Assembly: GCF_000739815.1 (NCBI RefSeq)
Contig: NZ_BBJJ01000001.1
Location: forward strand, 411,023 to 475,022
Origin: Paraburkholderia mimosarum LMG 23256 = NBRC 106338
Lineage (GTDB): Bacteria; Pseudomonadota; Gammaproteobacteria; Burkholderiales; Burkholderiaceae
Reading direction: 5' to 3'
Length of the DNA: 64,000 nt
The notes beneath the pieces were generated by a model. It did not search any database. It was not told the origin of the DNA and worked only from the letters and a program-made list of their open reading frames with translations. Below are positions 44,107-52,981 of this stretch, piece by piece (the first letter of the stretch is position 1; the number at the start of each line of letters is the position of its first letter). Both the position numbers and the translations under genes were made by a program.

Positions 44107-45159
44107 TCAAACCGTGGCGACCGGCGTGACGGGCGAGCCCATCGCGCCCGGCAGCCGCAGCGGCGGCGCGGTGAGCATGAAGCGCGAGCGCTCGTGTTCG
44201 CGCAGCCACAGCGCGAGATCGCGCAGATACCAAAGCTCGCCTAGCGGCAGGCCGAGCTTGAAGAGGCAGTGGTGATGCAGCGGCAAAAGCGGATGATCGC
44301 CGGGCGTGTCCGGCGCGCGCGCGGGAAAGCGCTCGACGGCATAGTTGTCGGCGGCGAGCGCGGCGATGCCCGAATCGGTGATCCATTGCAGCAGGCGCTC
44401 GTCGCGCCCGTCGAGTGCGCTGCAGTGGCTCGACAAAACGGCTTCATCGGGCTGGCGGTTCATGTCGAGCACCATCTCCGCGAAGCCGGTGCGCAGCACC
44501 AGCATGTCGCCGCGCTCGACCTCCACGCCGTCGGCCTCGATCACGCGCATCAGGTCGTCGTAGCCCACGGTGCGCAATTCGCGGCCGAAATGCGCGGTCA
44601 AATCGATCAGCACGCCGCGGCCCTGCATGCCCTTCACGGCGAGGTGCTCGATGCCGAGCACGTCCGCATGGCTATGCTCGCCGCCGCACGCGTGAGGGGC
44701 GAAATTGTCTTCGGCGCGATATTCCATCGGGCCGATCACGTCCACGTTCGCTCGATAGCCGTTGTAGTAAACGCTCTCGGCCACGCCGTCGCCGTTGGCG
44801 TCGAAGCGCGCGCCCACGTGCGCGAGCGAGTCCCACTGCGTGGAATATTGCAGCGAGAGCAACACCTGATCGTCGCTCACCACGTCGGTGGCGCCCGCTT
44901 CGTTGCGCGCGAACGGAAAATTCACATAGGGCAGGCCGTCGCGGAAGGTGGGACGCAGCACGGGCGGATGGCGGCGCACGTTCAGCTTGCTCTCGCCCGG
45001 AAAGTCGAGCGGCAGCGAAAGCGTGAACGTGAGACCCGCGCGTATCTCCTGCGCGCCCTTGAGCACGTGCTCCGCGCCGATGAGATTGGGGCGGCCCAAT
45101 TGATCGTCGGGACCGAAGTCGCCCCAGGTCGAGCCTTCCGGCCGGTTCTTCCAACGCAT
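44107..45159 (-). CDS. Cyclase-family metal-dependent hydrolase
   Basis: 350 residues of the Cyclase family (PF04199, kynurenine formamidase-like). The metal-binding HxGTHxD motif is varied: here QWDSLAHVGARFDANGDG, with a later GVLIDLTAHFG and HHHCLFKLGLPLGELWYL. The long form (about 320-350 residues) typical of Burkholderiales is distinct from the 210-residue KynB. Such enzymes open lactams, lactones or N-formyl bonds. Start ATG 45159 with GGAG nine bases upstream. It is the first structural gene after the IclR gene in the block. The opening of a lactone substrate is inferred from the neighbouring isomerase. Confidence 0.85.
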   Translation of the reverse strand: MRWKNRPEGSTWGDFGPDDQLGRPNLIGAEHVLKGAQEIRAGLTFTLSLPLDFPGESKLNVRRHPPVLRPTFRDGLPYVNFPFARNEAGATDVVSDDQVLLSLQYSTQWDSLAHVGARFDANGDGVAESVYYNGYRANVDVIGPMEYRAEDNFAPHACGGEHSHADVLGIEHLAVKGMQGRGVLIDLTAHFGRELRTVGYDDLMRVIEADGVEVERGDMLVLRTGFAEMVLDMNRQPDEAVLSSHCSALDGRDERLLQWITDSGIAALAADNYAVERFPARAPDTPGDHPLLPLHHHCLFKLGLPLGELWYLRDLALWLREHERSRFMLTAPPLRLPGAMGSPVTPVATV

Positions 45160-45247
45160 GCTGTCTATCTCCAACTTCGGGAAGCCACGCGCGCCGGATC
45201 AACCGGCCGCGTTCGTGCATCGCTACCTGCAGTGTCCGGGAGGCGCC

Positions 45248-45991
45248 TCAAGCGGTGAGCAGCGAGGGCGGGATTTGCGCGTACACCTCGAGCAGCGCCT
45301 TCACGGCGTTCTGCTCGTTCTTCAGAAGACGCGCCTTGGGCGCGCCGATGACGAGCGCAAACGCTTCGCCATGAATCAGGAAGCCGCGCGCGAGACCGGC
45401 CACGTCCTCCACGCTTTCGCCCGTCGAGCGATGCCAGCCGTCGGTCACGCCCTGCTCGACGTCGCGCTCGAACGCGCCGTGCTCGATGACCGCGCCACTG
45501 GCCGAGCGCAACGGCGGCTCGCAACTGTCGAGCAGCTTGCGGCGCGCGGCCGGGGGCAGCGCGCCGAGCAGCGCCTTGCCCGCCGCGCTGGCGATGGTCA
45601 TGAAACCGCCCGGTTCGTCGCTGTAGCGAATCTTCTGGCGCGACTCCATCACGTCGAGATAGACCACGCGGGTGCCCGCGAGCGTGGCGAGCGCGGCCGT
45701 CTCGCCGGTGGCGTCGCGCAGCGCGGTGAGCAGCGGCTGGAACATCAGCGTGAGCGGGTCCTCGCTGCAGATGTCGCGCGCGACATGCAGCAGGCGCTGC
45801 GTGGGGTAATAGCCGGCCTTGACGCCCGGCGCGTACAGATAGCCTTTGGCCACCATCGTCTGTAGCAGCGCGTGGCAGCTCGACAGCGGGATCCCGGTTC
45901 GACGCGCAATCTCGCTGTAGATCATCGGTTGCCGGACTTCGGCAAAGAGGTTGACCACGTCGAAGACGCGCACTGCAGTTTTCACATCCAT
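45248..45991 (-). CDS. IclR-family transcriptional regulator
   Basis: 247 residues from ATG 45991. The N-terminal winged helix is clear (VFDVVNLFAEVRQPMIYSEI, then RRTGIPLSSCHALLQTMV), followed by the IclR effector domain (ETAALATLAGTRVVYLDVME, SAAGKALLGALPP). It precedes the catabolic genes on the same strand by about 88 bases. A palindrome with TTATCG and CGATAA arms lies eight bases upstream of its start and may be its operator, so it probably autoregulates and controls the block. Longer starts exist but would read through this palindrome. Confidence 0.92.
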   Translation of the reverse strand: MDVKTAVRVFDVVNLFAEVRQPMIYSEIARRTGIPLSSCHALLQTMVAKGYLYAPGVKAGYYPTQRLLHVARDICSEDPLTLMFQPLLTALRDATGETAALATLAGTRVVYLDVMESRQKIRYSDEPGGFMTIASAAGKALLGALPPAARRKLLDSCEPPLRSASGAVIEHGAFERDVEQGVTDGWHRSTGESVEDVAGLARGFLIHGEAFALVIGAPKARLLKNEQNAVKALLEVYAQIPPSLLTA

Positions 45992-45998
45992 GAGAGTA

Positions 45999-46016
45999 TT
46001 ATCGGCATATCGATAA
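45999..46016. promoter_or_regulatory. Palindrome before the IclR gene
   Basis: TTATCGGCATATCGATAA has perfect 6-base arms (TTATCG/CGATAA) around a 6-base centre, directly upstream of the iclR-like start. Operator function for the IclR protein is inferred. Confidence 0.5.
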
Positions 46017-46128
46017 CTGGCTGACAATACGATCGCGGGTAAACACCTAAAACGCGGCGATCGTGGCCCGCTCGGGCGCTTTCCCGCGGCAGATCGAATC
46101 GCGGACGGCGCGATTGCGCGCCTATGCC

Positions 46129-46345
46129 ATGAGCGTCACGCGCTGGAATTTGCGCGTGGCCCTCGTCGAGGACATCGATCTCTTTCAGGACCTCGCGCGG
46201 CAGTTCGTCGACACCCGTCGGTCACGGCGGGGCGAATCATGCGCCAGTGAGCGTGGATGCGTATCTGAAGGACCGCTATGTCGACGGCGCGAACGCGGGC
46301 GACACGCATATCGTGCTCCGGCTGGAGGCGGGCGAGGGGTTTGAG
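46129..46345 (+). pseudogene. Possible GNAT acetyltransferase fragment with frameshift
   Basis: ATG 46129 opens SVTRWNLRVALVEDIDLFQD LARQFVDT, the pattern of a GNAT N-terminus (R-x-A-x-x-x-D). It then needs a frame change near 46215 to continue as PVGHGGANHAPVSVDAYLKD and HIVLRLEAGEGF. No acetyl-CoA motif follows. It appears to be the left half of a broken gene fused to the DinB fragment downstream. The family call is tentative. Confidence 0.35.
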
Positions 46346-46352
46346 AGAGGGC

Positions 46353-46718
46353 ACGGGCTTCTCGTTGCTCGAGTACGCCTGCCATCTGCGCGATCTCGAC
46401 ACGGTTTTTGCGGAGCGTTTCAGCGCCGTGCGCAAGGTCCAACTGCCGGAAATCGCCTCCGTGGACGGCACGGCGCTCGCCGAAGCGCGCGCATACCTGC
46501 GCCAGGATCTCGTCACGGCCATGGGCGAATTCAGCGAAGGCCGGCGCCGTCTTTGCGCATCGCTCAAGCGCCTCACGCCCGAGCAGCGGCTACGCTGCGG
46601 GCTGCGCGACGGCGTTCGGCGCATGACGCTGGAAGAACTCGTGCGCGAACTGCTCGACCACGACCGCACGCACGGGCTGGAGCTGGAAGAGCAGGAAAGC
46701 GAGTTGCAGGAAAAGGCG
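46353..46718 (+). pseudogene. Truncated DinB-family gene
   Basis: The frame reads TGFSLLEYACHLRDLDTVFA, then ERLRC-like LRCGLRDGVRRMTLEELVRE and LLDHDRTHGLELEE, the core of DinB-like four-helix metal-binding proteins with the HxxHxxDH-type histidines (CHLRD, DHDRTH). The first helix of the fold is missing upstream, where the frame changes. At the 3' end there is no stop before the frame runs antisense into the LysR gene. Both ends are therefore lost and the gene is inactive. Confidence 0.6.
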
Positions 46719-47699
46719 CTAACCCCGCGCCTTCTCCGCCTCCTGATACAACTCGCGCAGCGACTGCCCAAAGGTCGCATCGACATCGCGCAGCACGCCG
46801 GCACGCGTGAACATGGCAACGGGCGGCAGCGTCCAGTCGAGCGTGTACGGCACGATCGCCACGCCCGCGAAGTGCACGAGTTCCTCGGCGATGTCGGCGG
46901 GCACGATCGACACGGCGTTTTCGTTCGCAACGATCATTTCGCCGATCAGCCGCGACGTGTAGCTTTCCACGATGGGTACGGGCGGCGCCACGCCCGCGTG
47001 CAGGAAGAGATCGGAAATCTGCTCGCGTATGGGCGTGTGCGGCGCGCCCAGTATCCAGTCCAGCTCGACGAGCTTTTCCCAGTTGAGCTTGCCGCGCGCG
47101 AGACGCGCCGCGAGCCGCCGGCTCGCGATGAGCCGCGGCTTTTGCTGATGCAGCACCTCGAAGCGCAGCTGCGAGACATCGACAGCAGAAGACGCGCGGC
47201 CGATCACGATATCGAGGGTGTGGTCGCGCAACTGCGGCAGGAGCGCGTCGCTGGTGCCTTCGTGAATCGTCATGGTGACGCGCTGCGGAAGGCGCGATTG
47301 GGTAACGCGGATCGCCGCCGCGAGCGTGCGCCCCGAGATGAACGGAATCACGCCCACGTGCACGCGCGTGGCGTGGCCGGCCACCACGGCTTCGATGTCG
47401 CGCGCGAGGTGGTCGAGGTCGTGCAGCATGGCCTGGGCACGCGCGAGCACCACGTTGCCGAGCGCCGTGGGCGTCATGCCGCGCGACGAACGCTCGAAAA
47501 GGGGCGCGCCGAACATGCTCTCCATTTCGGCCAGCGCGTTGGTGACGGCGGGCTGGCTCGTCGCCATGTGCTCCGCCACGCGCGTGAGCGAGCCGTGCTG
47601 GCGAATCTGCAGGAGCAGCACCAGATGGCGCATTTTCAGGCGCGTATTCAACCGCCTCGTCACTTCGTCGATGCTGAAAGACACAATAACCGGGGGCAT
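46719..47699 (-). CDS. LysR-family transcriptional regulator
   Basis: 326 residues. The helix-turn-helix is RHLVLLLQIRQHGSLTRVAE followed by MATSQPAVTNALAEMESMFG, with GVIPFISGRTLAAAIRV at the start of the effector domain. This belongs to the LysR group with the extended N-terminus (SIDEVTRRLNTRLKMRHL), as in GbpR/CbbR-like regulators of sugar and aromatic genes. It is divergent from the malic enzyme gene across about 125 bases and could regulate it, though malic enzyme is usually not under a dedicated LysR protein. Its 3' end abuts the DinB fragment. Confidence 0.9.
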   Translation of the reverse strand: MPPVIVSFSIDEVTRRLNTRLKMRHLVLLLQIRQHGSLTRVAEHMATSQPAVTNALAEMESMFGAPLFERSSRGMTPTALGNVVLARAQAMLHDLDHLARDIEAVVAGHATRVHVGVIPFISGRTLAAAIRVTQSRLPQRVTMTIHEGTSDALLPQLRDHTLDIVIGRASSAVDVSQLRFEVLHQQKPRLIASRRLAARLARGKLNWEKLVELDWILGAPHTPIREQISDLFLHAGVAPPVPIVESYTSRLIGEMIVANENAVSIVPADIAEELVHFAGVAIVPYTLDWTLPPVAMFTRAGVLRDVDATFGQSLRELYQEAEKARG

Positions 47700-47824
47700 A
47701 ACAAAAAAATAATGGCCCCATACTAAATCAAAATGGGCAGGTTATGACGGCTCTCTAGAATCGTCTCATTCGGACACGACCGCCGCGCCTTCCGTGCGTG
47801 GGGCACATCATCAGAGTGAGGAAC

Positions 47825-50110
47825 ATGAACAAGACCGATCGTCAGGCCGCCCTCGAATATCACCAGTTCCCCACGCCGGGCAAGATCTCGGTGACGGCCA
47901 GCAAGCCGCTCGTCACCCAGCGCGATCTCGCGCTTGCCTATACGCCGGGCGTGGCCGTGGCCTGCGAGGAGATCGTCGAAGATCCGCAGAACTCGTTTCG
48001 CTACACGAGCCGCGGCAATCTGGTGGGCGTGATCACGAACGGCACGGCCGTGCTGGGCCTCGGCAATATCGGCGCGCTGGCCTCCAAGCCGGTCATGGAA
48101 GGCAAGGCGGTGCTCTTCAAGAAGTTCGCCGGCATCGACGTGTTCGACATCGAAATCACCGAAAGCGATCCCGACAAGCTCGTGGACATCATCGCGAGCC
48201 TCGAAGCCACGTTCGGCGGGATCAATCTGGAAGACATCAAGGCGCCCGACTGCTTCACGGTCGAGCGCAAGCTGCGCGAGCGCATGAAGATTCCGGTCTT
48301 CCACGACGACCAGCACGGCACCGCGATCACCGTTTCCGCCGCGTTCATGAACGGCCTGAAGGTGATCGGCAAGGACATCACGAAGGTCAAGGTCGTGACC
48401 TCGGGCGCGGGCGCGGCGGCGCTCGCGTGTCTGGACCTCATGGTGGATCTGGGCCTGCCGCTCAAGAACATCTGGGTGACCGACATCGACGGCGTGGTCT
48501 ACCAGGGGCGCACGACGCTGATGGACCCGGACAAGGAACGCTTCGCGCAGGACACCTCGGCGCGCTCGCTTTCCGAAGTGATCGAAGGCGCGGACGTGTT
48601 CCTCGGCCTTTCGGCGGGCGGCGTGCTCAAGGCCGACATGGTCACGAAGATGGCGGAAAAGCCGCTCATTCTGGCGCTCGCGAACCCGACGCCGGAAATT
48701 TTCCCCGAGGTCGCGCTCGAAGCGCGCCCGGACGCGGTGATCGCCACGGGCCGTTCGGATTTCCCGAACCAGGTCAATAACGTGCTGTGCTTCCCGTACA
48801 TCTTCCGCGGCGCACTCGATGTAGGCGCAACGACCATCACGCGCAACATGGAAATCGCGGCCGTGCATGCTATCGCCAAGCTCGCGGAAGAAGAGCTGAA
48901 CGACTCGGTGGCCGCCGCCTACGGCGCTTACGACCTGCGTTTCGGGCCGAAGTACCTGATCCCGAAGCCGTTCGACTCGCGTTTGATCGTACGAATCGCT
49001 CCGGCCGTGGCCAAGGCCGCGATGGAAGACGGCGTGGCCACGCGCCCCATCGACGACTTCGGCGCCTACACGAACGAACTTCAGCAGTTCGTGTATCACT
49101 CGGGCGCGTTCATGAAGCCGATCTTCGCGGCCGCGAAGCAGTTCGTGCGTGACGGCGGCAAGTCGCGCATCGTGTTCGCCGAAGGCGAAGAAGAGCGCGT
49201 GCTGCGCGCGGTGCAGGTGATCGTGGACGAGAAGCTTGCGCGTCCGATCCTGATCGGCCGCCCCGAGGTGCTGCTCGCCCGCATCGAGAAGTTCGGTCTG
49301 CGCCTGAAGCTCGGCGAAGACGTGGAAGTCACGAACCCCGAGTACGATGAACGCTTCCACCAGTACTGGACGACCTACTGGGAACTGCGTTGCCGCGATG
49401 GCATTTCGAAGGAGATGGCGCGTGTGGAAATGCGCCGCCGCCTCACGCTGATCGGCGCGATGATGGTGCGCCTCGGCGACGCCGACGGCATGGTGTGCGG
49501 CACGGTGGGCGCCTATCACGACCACCTGCGCTTCGTCGACGAGGTGATCGGCAAGCAGCGCAACGCGAATACGTACGCGGCGATGAACATCCTGCTGCTC
49601 GACAAGCGCACGGTCGCGATCGTCGACACGCACGTGAACGACAACCCCAACGCCGAGCAGATCGCCGAATTCACGCTGGCGGCCGCGCGTCAGATGGAGT
49701 GGCTCAATCTCGCACCGAAGGTCGCGCTGCTCTCGCGTTCGAACTTCGGCTCGGGCAGCTCGGCCTCGGGCACCAAGATGCGCGAAGTGCTCAAGCTCGT
49801 GACGGAAAAGAATCCCGACCTGGAAATCGATGGGGAAATGCACGGGGACTGCGCACTGGACGAAGCGCTGCGCCTGCGCATCCTGCCGCATTCGAAGCTC
49901 AAGGGTGCCGCGAACCTGCTCGTCTGCCCGAACGTGGACTCGGGCAACATCGCCTACAACCTGCTCAAGACGGGTGCGGGCAGCAACGTGGCGGTCGGCC
50001 CGTTCCTGCTGGGCGTGAATGCGCCGGTGAACGTGCTGACGTCCAGCTCGACGGTGCGACGCATCATCAACATGGCCGCGTTGACGGTGTTGCAGGCGAA
50101 CCGCGACTGA
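47825..50110 (+). CDS. maeB: NADP-dependent malic enzyme (MaeB type)
   Basis: 761 residues, the two-domain MaeB form. The malic-enzyme part (1-430) has LAYTPGVAVACEEI, the catalytic Tyr region, MKIPVFHDDQHGTAITV and NAD-binding TSGAGAAALACLDL. The C-terminal 330 residues are a phosphotransacetylase-like domain (FAEGEEERVLRAVQVIVDEK, then LSRSNFGSGSSASGTKM), a regulatory domain that binds acetyl-CoA and lacks the Pta role. The reaction is oxidative decarboxylation of malate to pyruvate with NADPH. ATG 47825 follows a GTGAGGAAC site; a GTG nine codons upstream is less likely. A clear terminator follows. Confidence 0.97.
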   Translation: MNKTDRQAALEYHQFPTPGKISVTASKPLVTQRDLALAYTPGVAVACEEIVEDPQNSFRYTSRGNLVGVITNGTAVLGLGNIGALASKPVMEGKAVLFKKFAGIDVFDIEITESDPDKLVDIIASLEATFGGINLEDIKAPDCFTVERKLRERMKIPVFHDDQHGTAITVSAAFMNGLKVIGKDITKVKVVTSGAGAAALACLDLMVDLGLPLKNIWVTDIDGVVYQGRTTLMDPDKERFAQDTSARSLSEVIEGADVFLGLSAGGVLKADMVTKMAEKPLILALANPTPEIFPEVALEARPDAVIATGRSDFPNQVNNVLCFPYIFRGALDVGATTITRNMEIAAVHAIAKLAEEELNDSVAAAYGAYDLRFGPKYLIPKPFDSRLIVRIAPAVAKAAMEDGVATRPIDDFGAYTNELQQFVYHSGAFMKPIFAAAKQFVRDGGKSRIVFAEGEEERVLRAVQVIVDEKLARPILIGRPEVLLARIEKFGLRLKLGEDVEVTNPEYDERFHQYWTTYWELRCRDGISKEMARVEMRRRLTLIGAMMVRLGDADGMVCGTVGAYHDHLRFVDEVIGKQRNANTYAAMNILLLDKRTVAIVDTHVNDNPNAEQIAEFTLAAARQMEWLNLAPKVALLSRSNFGSGSSASGTKMREVLKLVTEKNPDLEIDGEMHGDCALDEALRLRILPHSKLKGAANLLVCPNVDSGNIAYNLLKTGAGSNVAVGPFLLGVNAPVNVLTSSSTVRRIINMAALTVLQANRD

Positions 50111-50145
50111 GCCCCAAGCGGGGTGCGCTCGTAAGGCGTCCCTGC

Positions 50146-50184
50146 AAAAGCGCGCGAGGGCTTCGGGCCTTCGCGCTTTTTTTT
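50146..50184 (+). terminator. Rho-independent terminator after maeB
   Basis: AAAAGCGCG (50146-50154) pairs with CGCGCTTTT (50172-50180), with GGGC/GGCC-rich pairing near the loop, followed by a run of eight T residues. Confidence 0.93.
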
Positions 50185-50282
50185 GCTCTTCGCAGATTTC
50201 GGCCGCGGGTTGGCTCACAACTGACACCGGCGACCTCGGGACGGCGCTGGGCCTAACCCGGTTGGGCGCCGTTGTGATTTGC

Positions 50283-51317
50283 TCAACCGGGGTGCTTTCC
50301 GCTATTTGCTGATCGTCGTTTCATTTGACGCCATCTCCCTGGCGTCGTGTCCGCCCATTCACGGAAGGCACGATAGAACGAGTTGGTATCCTGGTAACCC
50401 AAGAGCCAAGCCACTTCCTGGATCTCTAAAGCGGGGTCCGACAGCAACTGCATGCCAAGCTCCTGACGAGCATCGCCGAGGAGCGCACGGAACGTCGTGC
50501 CTTCCGCTGTAATCCGACGCTGCAAAGTGCGTTCGCTCATGCCGAGCTCGCGACCGACACTGGTAATCTCGGGTCGGCCGCTCGGCATAATCCGTTTGAG
50601 CACCGTTTTGATTTGCTCGACCAGGGTGCTTTCCGCTTCCAGTTCGCTCATCGCTTGCGCCAGCGCGGGCGCAAGCATATGCAAGAGCTCCGGGTTGTGA
50701 TTGATAAACGGGCGGTCAAGATCGGCGCAAGCCAGAACTAACCGGTTTTGTGCCGCGCCGAAGCGGATCGGGCAGTTGAAGTAGGCGTCGTGGAAGTCCG
50801 TAACGGGGCGGGCCCGTTTGAACTCGATCGCTACCGGGCTTAGATGTTGACCCGTTCCACGCCGTCCCAACTCGATCAGCATTGCAAAGCTGGCATCGAC
50901 CGAGAGATCAGGCTCCGGCTCAGTGCCGTGCGGCCATTCGATCGTGATCGAGACACGGCCGTTCTTCTCCTCGCAATGGAGCTTATCGGGGCTGCAAAGC
51001 CGCTTGAATCGGATAACCCTCGCCAGACCATCACGATAATTTTCGGCATAGGTAGCGGCGAGGAACGCAAGCTTATGCGTTGCGGTGCTGGTGTCTCGGA
51101 CCATTTTGATGCCGAAGCCTGCATCACCTGACAGTGATTCGATGGCACGCCAGATTGCGAAAAGCTCAGCGGTGCTGATGCTCGCAGCTGCATCGTGACG
51201 GAGCATGGCAGGAAGACCGGCCACCCTCAGGACCGCCTCAGAACGCAGTCCCTGTAGCTCAACGGCGCGCCAGAAGGATTCCGGCACTTTGCAGCGGTCC
51301 CCACGAACGTCTTTCAT
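50283..51317 (-). CDS. AraC-family regulator with arabinose-binding-type N-terminal domain
   Basis: 344 residues. The N-terminal 210 residues follow the Arabinose_bd/OruR-type ligand domain (SFWRAVELQGLRSEAVLRVA, then FGIKMVRDTSTATHKLAFLA and PVTDFHDAYFNCPIRFGAAQ). The C-terminal AraC domain has ITSVGRELGMSERTLQRRIT and EIQEVAWLLGYQDTNSFYRA. It is divergent to a glutathione S-transferase gene 305 bases away. AraC proteins of this class usually activate a neighbouring catabolic or detoxification gene, so control of the GST is plausible. ATG 51317 is preferred to a TTG ten codons earlier. Confidence 0.9.
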   Translation of the reverse strand: MKDVRGDRCKVPESFWRAVELQGLRSEAVLRVAGLPAMLRHDAAASISTAELFAIWRAIESLSGDAGFGIKMVRDTSTATHKLAFLAATYAENYRDGLARVIRFKRLCSPDKLHCEEKNGRVSITIEWPHGTEPEPDLSVDASFAMLIELGRRGTGQHLSPVAIEFKRARPVTDFHDAYFNCPIRFGAAQNRLVLACADLDRPFINHNPELLHMLAPALAQAMSELEAESTLVEQIKTVLKRIMPSGRPEITSVGRELGMSERTLQRRITAEGTTFRALLGDARQELGMQLLSDPALEIQEVAWLLGYQDTNSFYRAFREWADTTPGRWRQMKRRSANSGKHPG

Positions 51318-51622
51318 TGAGTTTGCCTTCGATGACGCCACGCGCAATTAAGGGCTTCGACTGCCTGGCCCCACACGCGTCGAAGATTCCTGGCGAACGG
51401 GAAGGAACCGTTCGCTGCGCCAGTTGCAGGATAGAGGAGGCCGTCCGCTCAGGAAGGATTTGAGAGCAACCTTCGTCTGCAATCGGCGTGGATCGCACTG
51501 TATTCGCGATTGGCGTACTCCGCAAGTTATCTGGCGTGTCAAGCTGATGCGACCGTGCGGCCAATGTTTTATCTTTGTCCCGTCATCCACGTAGCGGGCG
51601 GAATGTCCAGAGGAGAGTAACG
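51318..51622. promoter_or_regulatory. Divergent intergenic region, AraC regulator / GST
   Basis: About 305 bases with no convincing gene. An AT-richer part around 51480-51600 probably holds the promoters. AGGAGAG at 51611-51617 is the ribosome-binding site of the GST gene. No AraC operator could be fixed. Confidence 0.5.
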
Positions 51623-52351
51623 ATGCAGGCGAGAGAGCGCAACGAAGCAGAAGATCTGATTCGGGTGAGTGGGACATTGCCACTGACGTTTTATACCAAC
51701 CCCAACTCCCGCGGCCGCATCGTGCACTGGATGCTCGAAGAGGCAGGGTGCGAGTACGAAACGGTTGTGCTCGATTACGAACGCTCCAGCGAGGCGGATC
51801 GATGGGGCGGCGCAGCGCTCGCGCGCTCATATGGCATTCTCGACGAGCGTAGTCGCTTTTTCACGGAGGTGAACCCGATGGGCAAGGTGCCGGCAATTGT
51901 GCATGACGGCCGGGTGATATCGGAGAGTGCGGCAATCTGCGCGTACCTCGCCGAAACCTTCCCGGACGCTGGCCTGGCGCCCACTGCGCAAGAGCGGGCC
52001 AACTACTACCGGTGGATGTTTTTCGCGGCGGGACCGGTCGAGCAGGCTGTCACCAACCATCGAGCCGGGTTCGTGCCGGCTGCGGAGCAGGAGTTCTTCT
52101 TCGGCCACGGCAGCTATGAGCGCACGGTGGACCAACTCGAACGCGCAGTGCGTTCAAGTACTTTCATTGCCGGAGAGCGATTCACTGCGGCCGACGTCTA
52201 CGTCGGATCGCATATTGGCTGGGGTCTGGGGCTCGAGACCCTGCCCAGGCGTGACGCCTTCCTGGAGTATGTCGGCAGGGTTACACAGCGAGACGCCTTT
52301 CAACGGGCTGCCGCCAAGGGTGAAGCGCTGTTGGCTCTTGCAGATAGCTGA
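51623..52351 (+). CDS. Glutathione S-transferase family protein
   Basis: 242 residues. The thioredoxin-like N-terminal domain is clear (LPLTFYTNPNSRGRIVHWML, with Ser/Asn near the usual catalytic position, then VNPMGKVPAIVHDG and the glutathione-binding ISESAAICAYLAE). The all-helical C-terminal domain ends in FIAGERFTAADVYVGSHIGW. An insertion of about 25 residues between strand 2 and the cis-Pro loop makes this longer than typical beta-class GSTs. It may detoxify an electrophile sensed by the divergent AraC protein. AGGAG lies eight bases before the ATG. Confidence 0.93.
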   Translation: MQARERNEAEDLIRVSGTLPLTFYTNPNSRGRIVHWMLEEAGCEYETVVLDYERSSEADRWGGAALARSYGILDERSRFFTEVNPMGKVPAIVHDGRVISESAAICAYLAETFPDAGLAPTAQERANYYRWMFFAAGPVEQAVTNHRAGFVPAAEQEFFFGHGSYERTVDQLERAVRSSTFIAGERFTAADVYVGSHIGWGLGLETLPRRDAFLEYVGRVTQRDAFQRAAAKGEALLALADS

Positions 52352-52426
52352 TCCGTCTAGCCCGTATGCGCTGGGCCATACTCAGAGTGCGCAAATCCGC
52401 GAAGAACCTTTTTTTGGCTTTGGGGG

Positions 52427-52714
52427 TCAGCCTTGCGTATCGGCGAGCTGTTCGTCGATCAGGCGGCGGGCCGCGCTGTAGCCGCCCATCAAGGCGTCGA
52501 TATCGGAGCTGAAGGGGAGCCCGGCAGCGTCGTCGATTTTCAGGGCGGACGAGGGCGCGGCGGGATTGTCGCTTGAGGCGATGCTTACCACGGCCGCGTA
52601 ACGAGGGCGTTTGATTTCCGAGCGCTCGAGCGGGACCGGGCCATTCGCTTCGACGCCAACGCGGATTGCGTAGCCGCGATATTCGTAGGTGCGATTCATG
52701 ACTGCATTGGCCAT
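52427..52714 (-). CDS. Small conserved protein of Burkholderiaceae, function unknown
   Basis: 95 residues (or 90 from the ATG at 52699, which starts MNRTYEYRGYAIRVGVEANG). The sequence has a beta-rich first half and the helical end DALMGGYSAARRLIDEQLAD, which is a pattern common in small Burkholderia proteins related to DUF6566. No signal peptide, membrane segment or catalytic motif is seen. The gene stands alone between the GST gene and a small membrane protein gene. No role is proposed. Confidence 0.75.
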   Translation of the reverse strand: MANAVMNRTYEYRGYAIRVGVEANGPVPLERSEIKRPRYAAVVSIASSDNPAAPSSALKIDDAAGLPFSSDIDALMGGYSAARRLIDEQLADTQG

Positions 52715-52981
52715 ACGGGTTGCAGCGTTCCAGCGTACCCTGCGCCAACTTAAGCCAACCTTATGTAAGCGCTGAATGGACCAAAAAAGGAAATTTCGTC
52801 AGACGAAAAAACGTCATCGCACGCAGCTTCTCTTAAGGTTCTCTTCAGGTAACAGCGGTCACGACCGCATGACCTTGCCCACTGTTGCGCGCCGCCATGT
52901 GACTGACAGTCGCGAGGGGCAAGGCTGGTGCCAGCCACGCTGGACATCGTTGTTCGCGCAACCTTCCGGGAGTACAGCCGC

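Noticed and set aside
47723..50227. 834-codon minus-strand frame over the malic enzyme gene
   Set aside because: Antisense shadow with His/Arg/Val bias; the malic enzyme is unambiguous.
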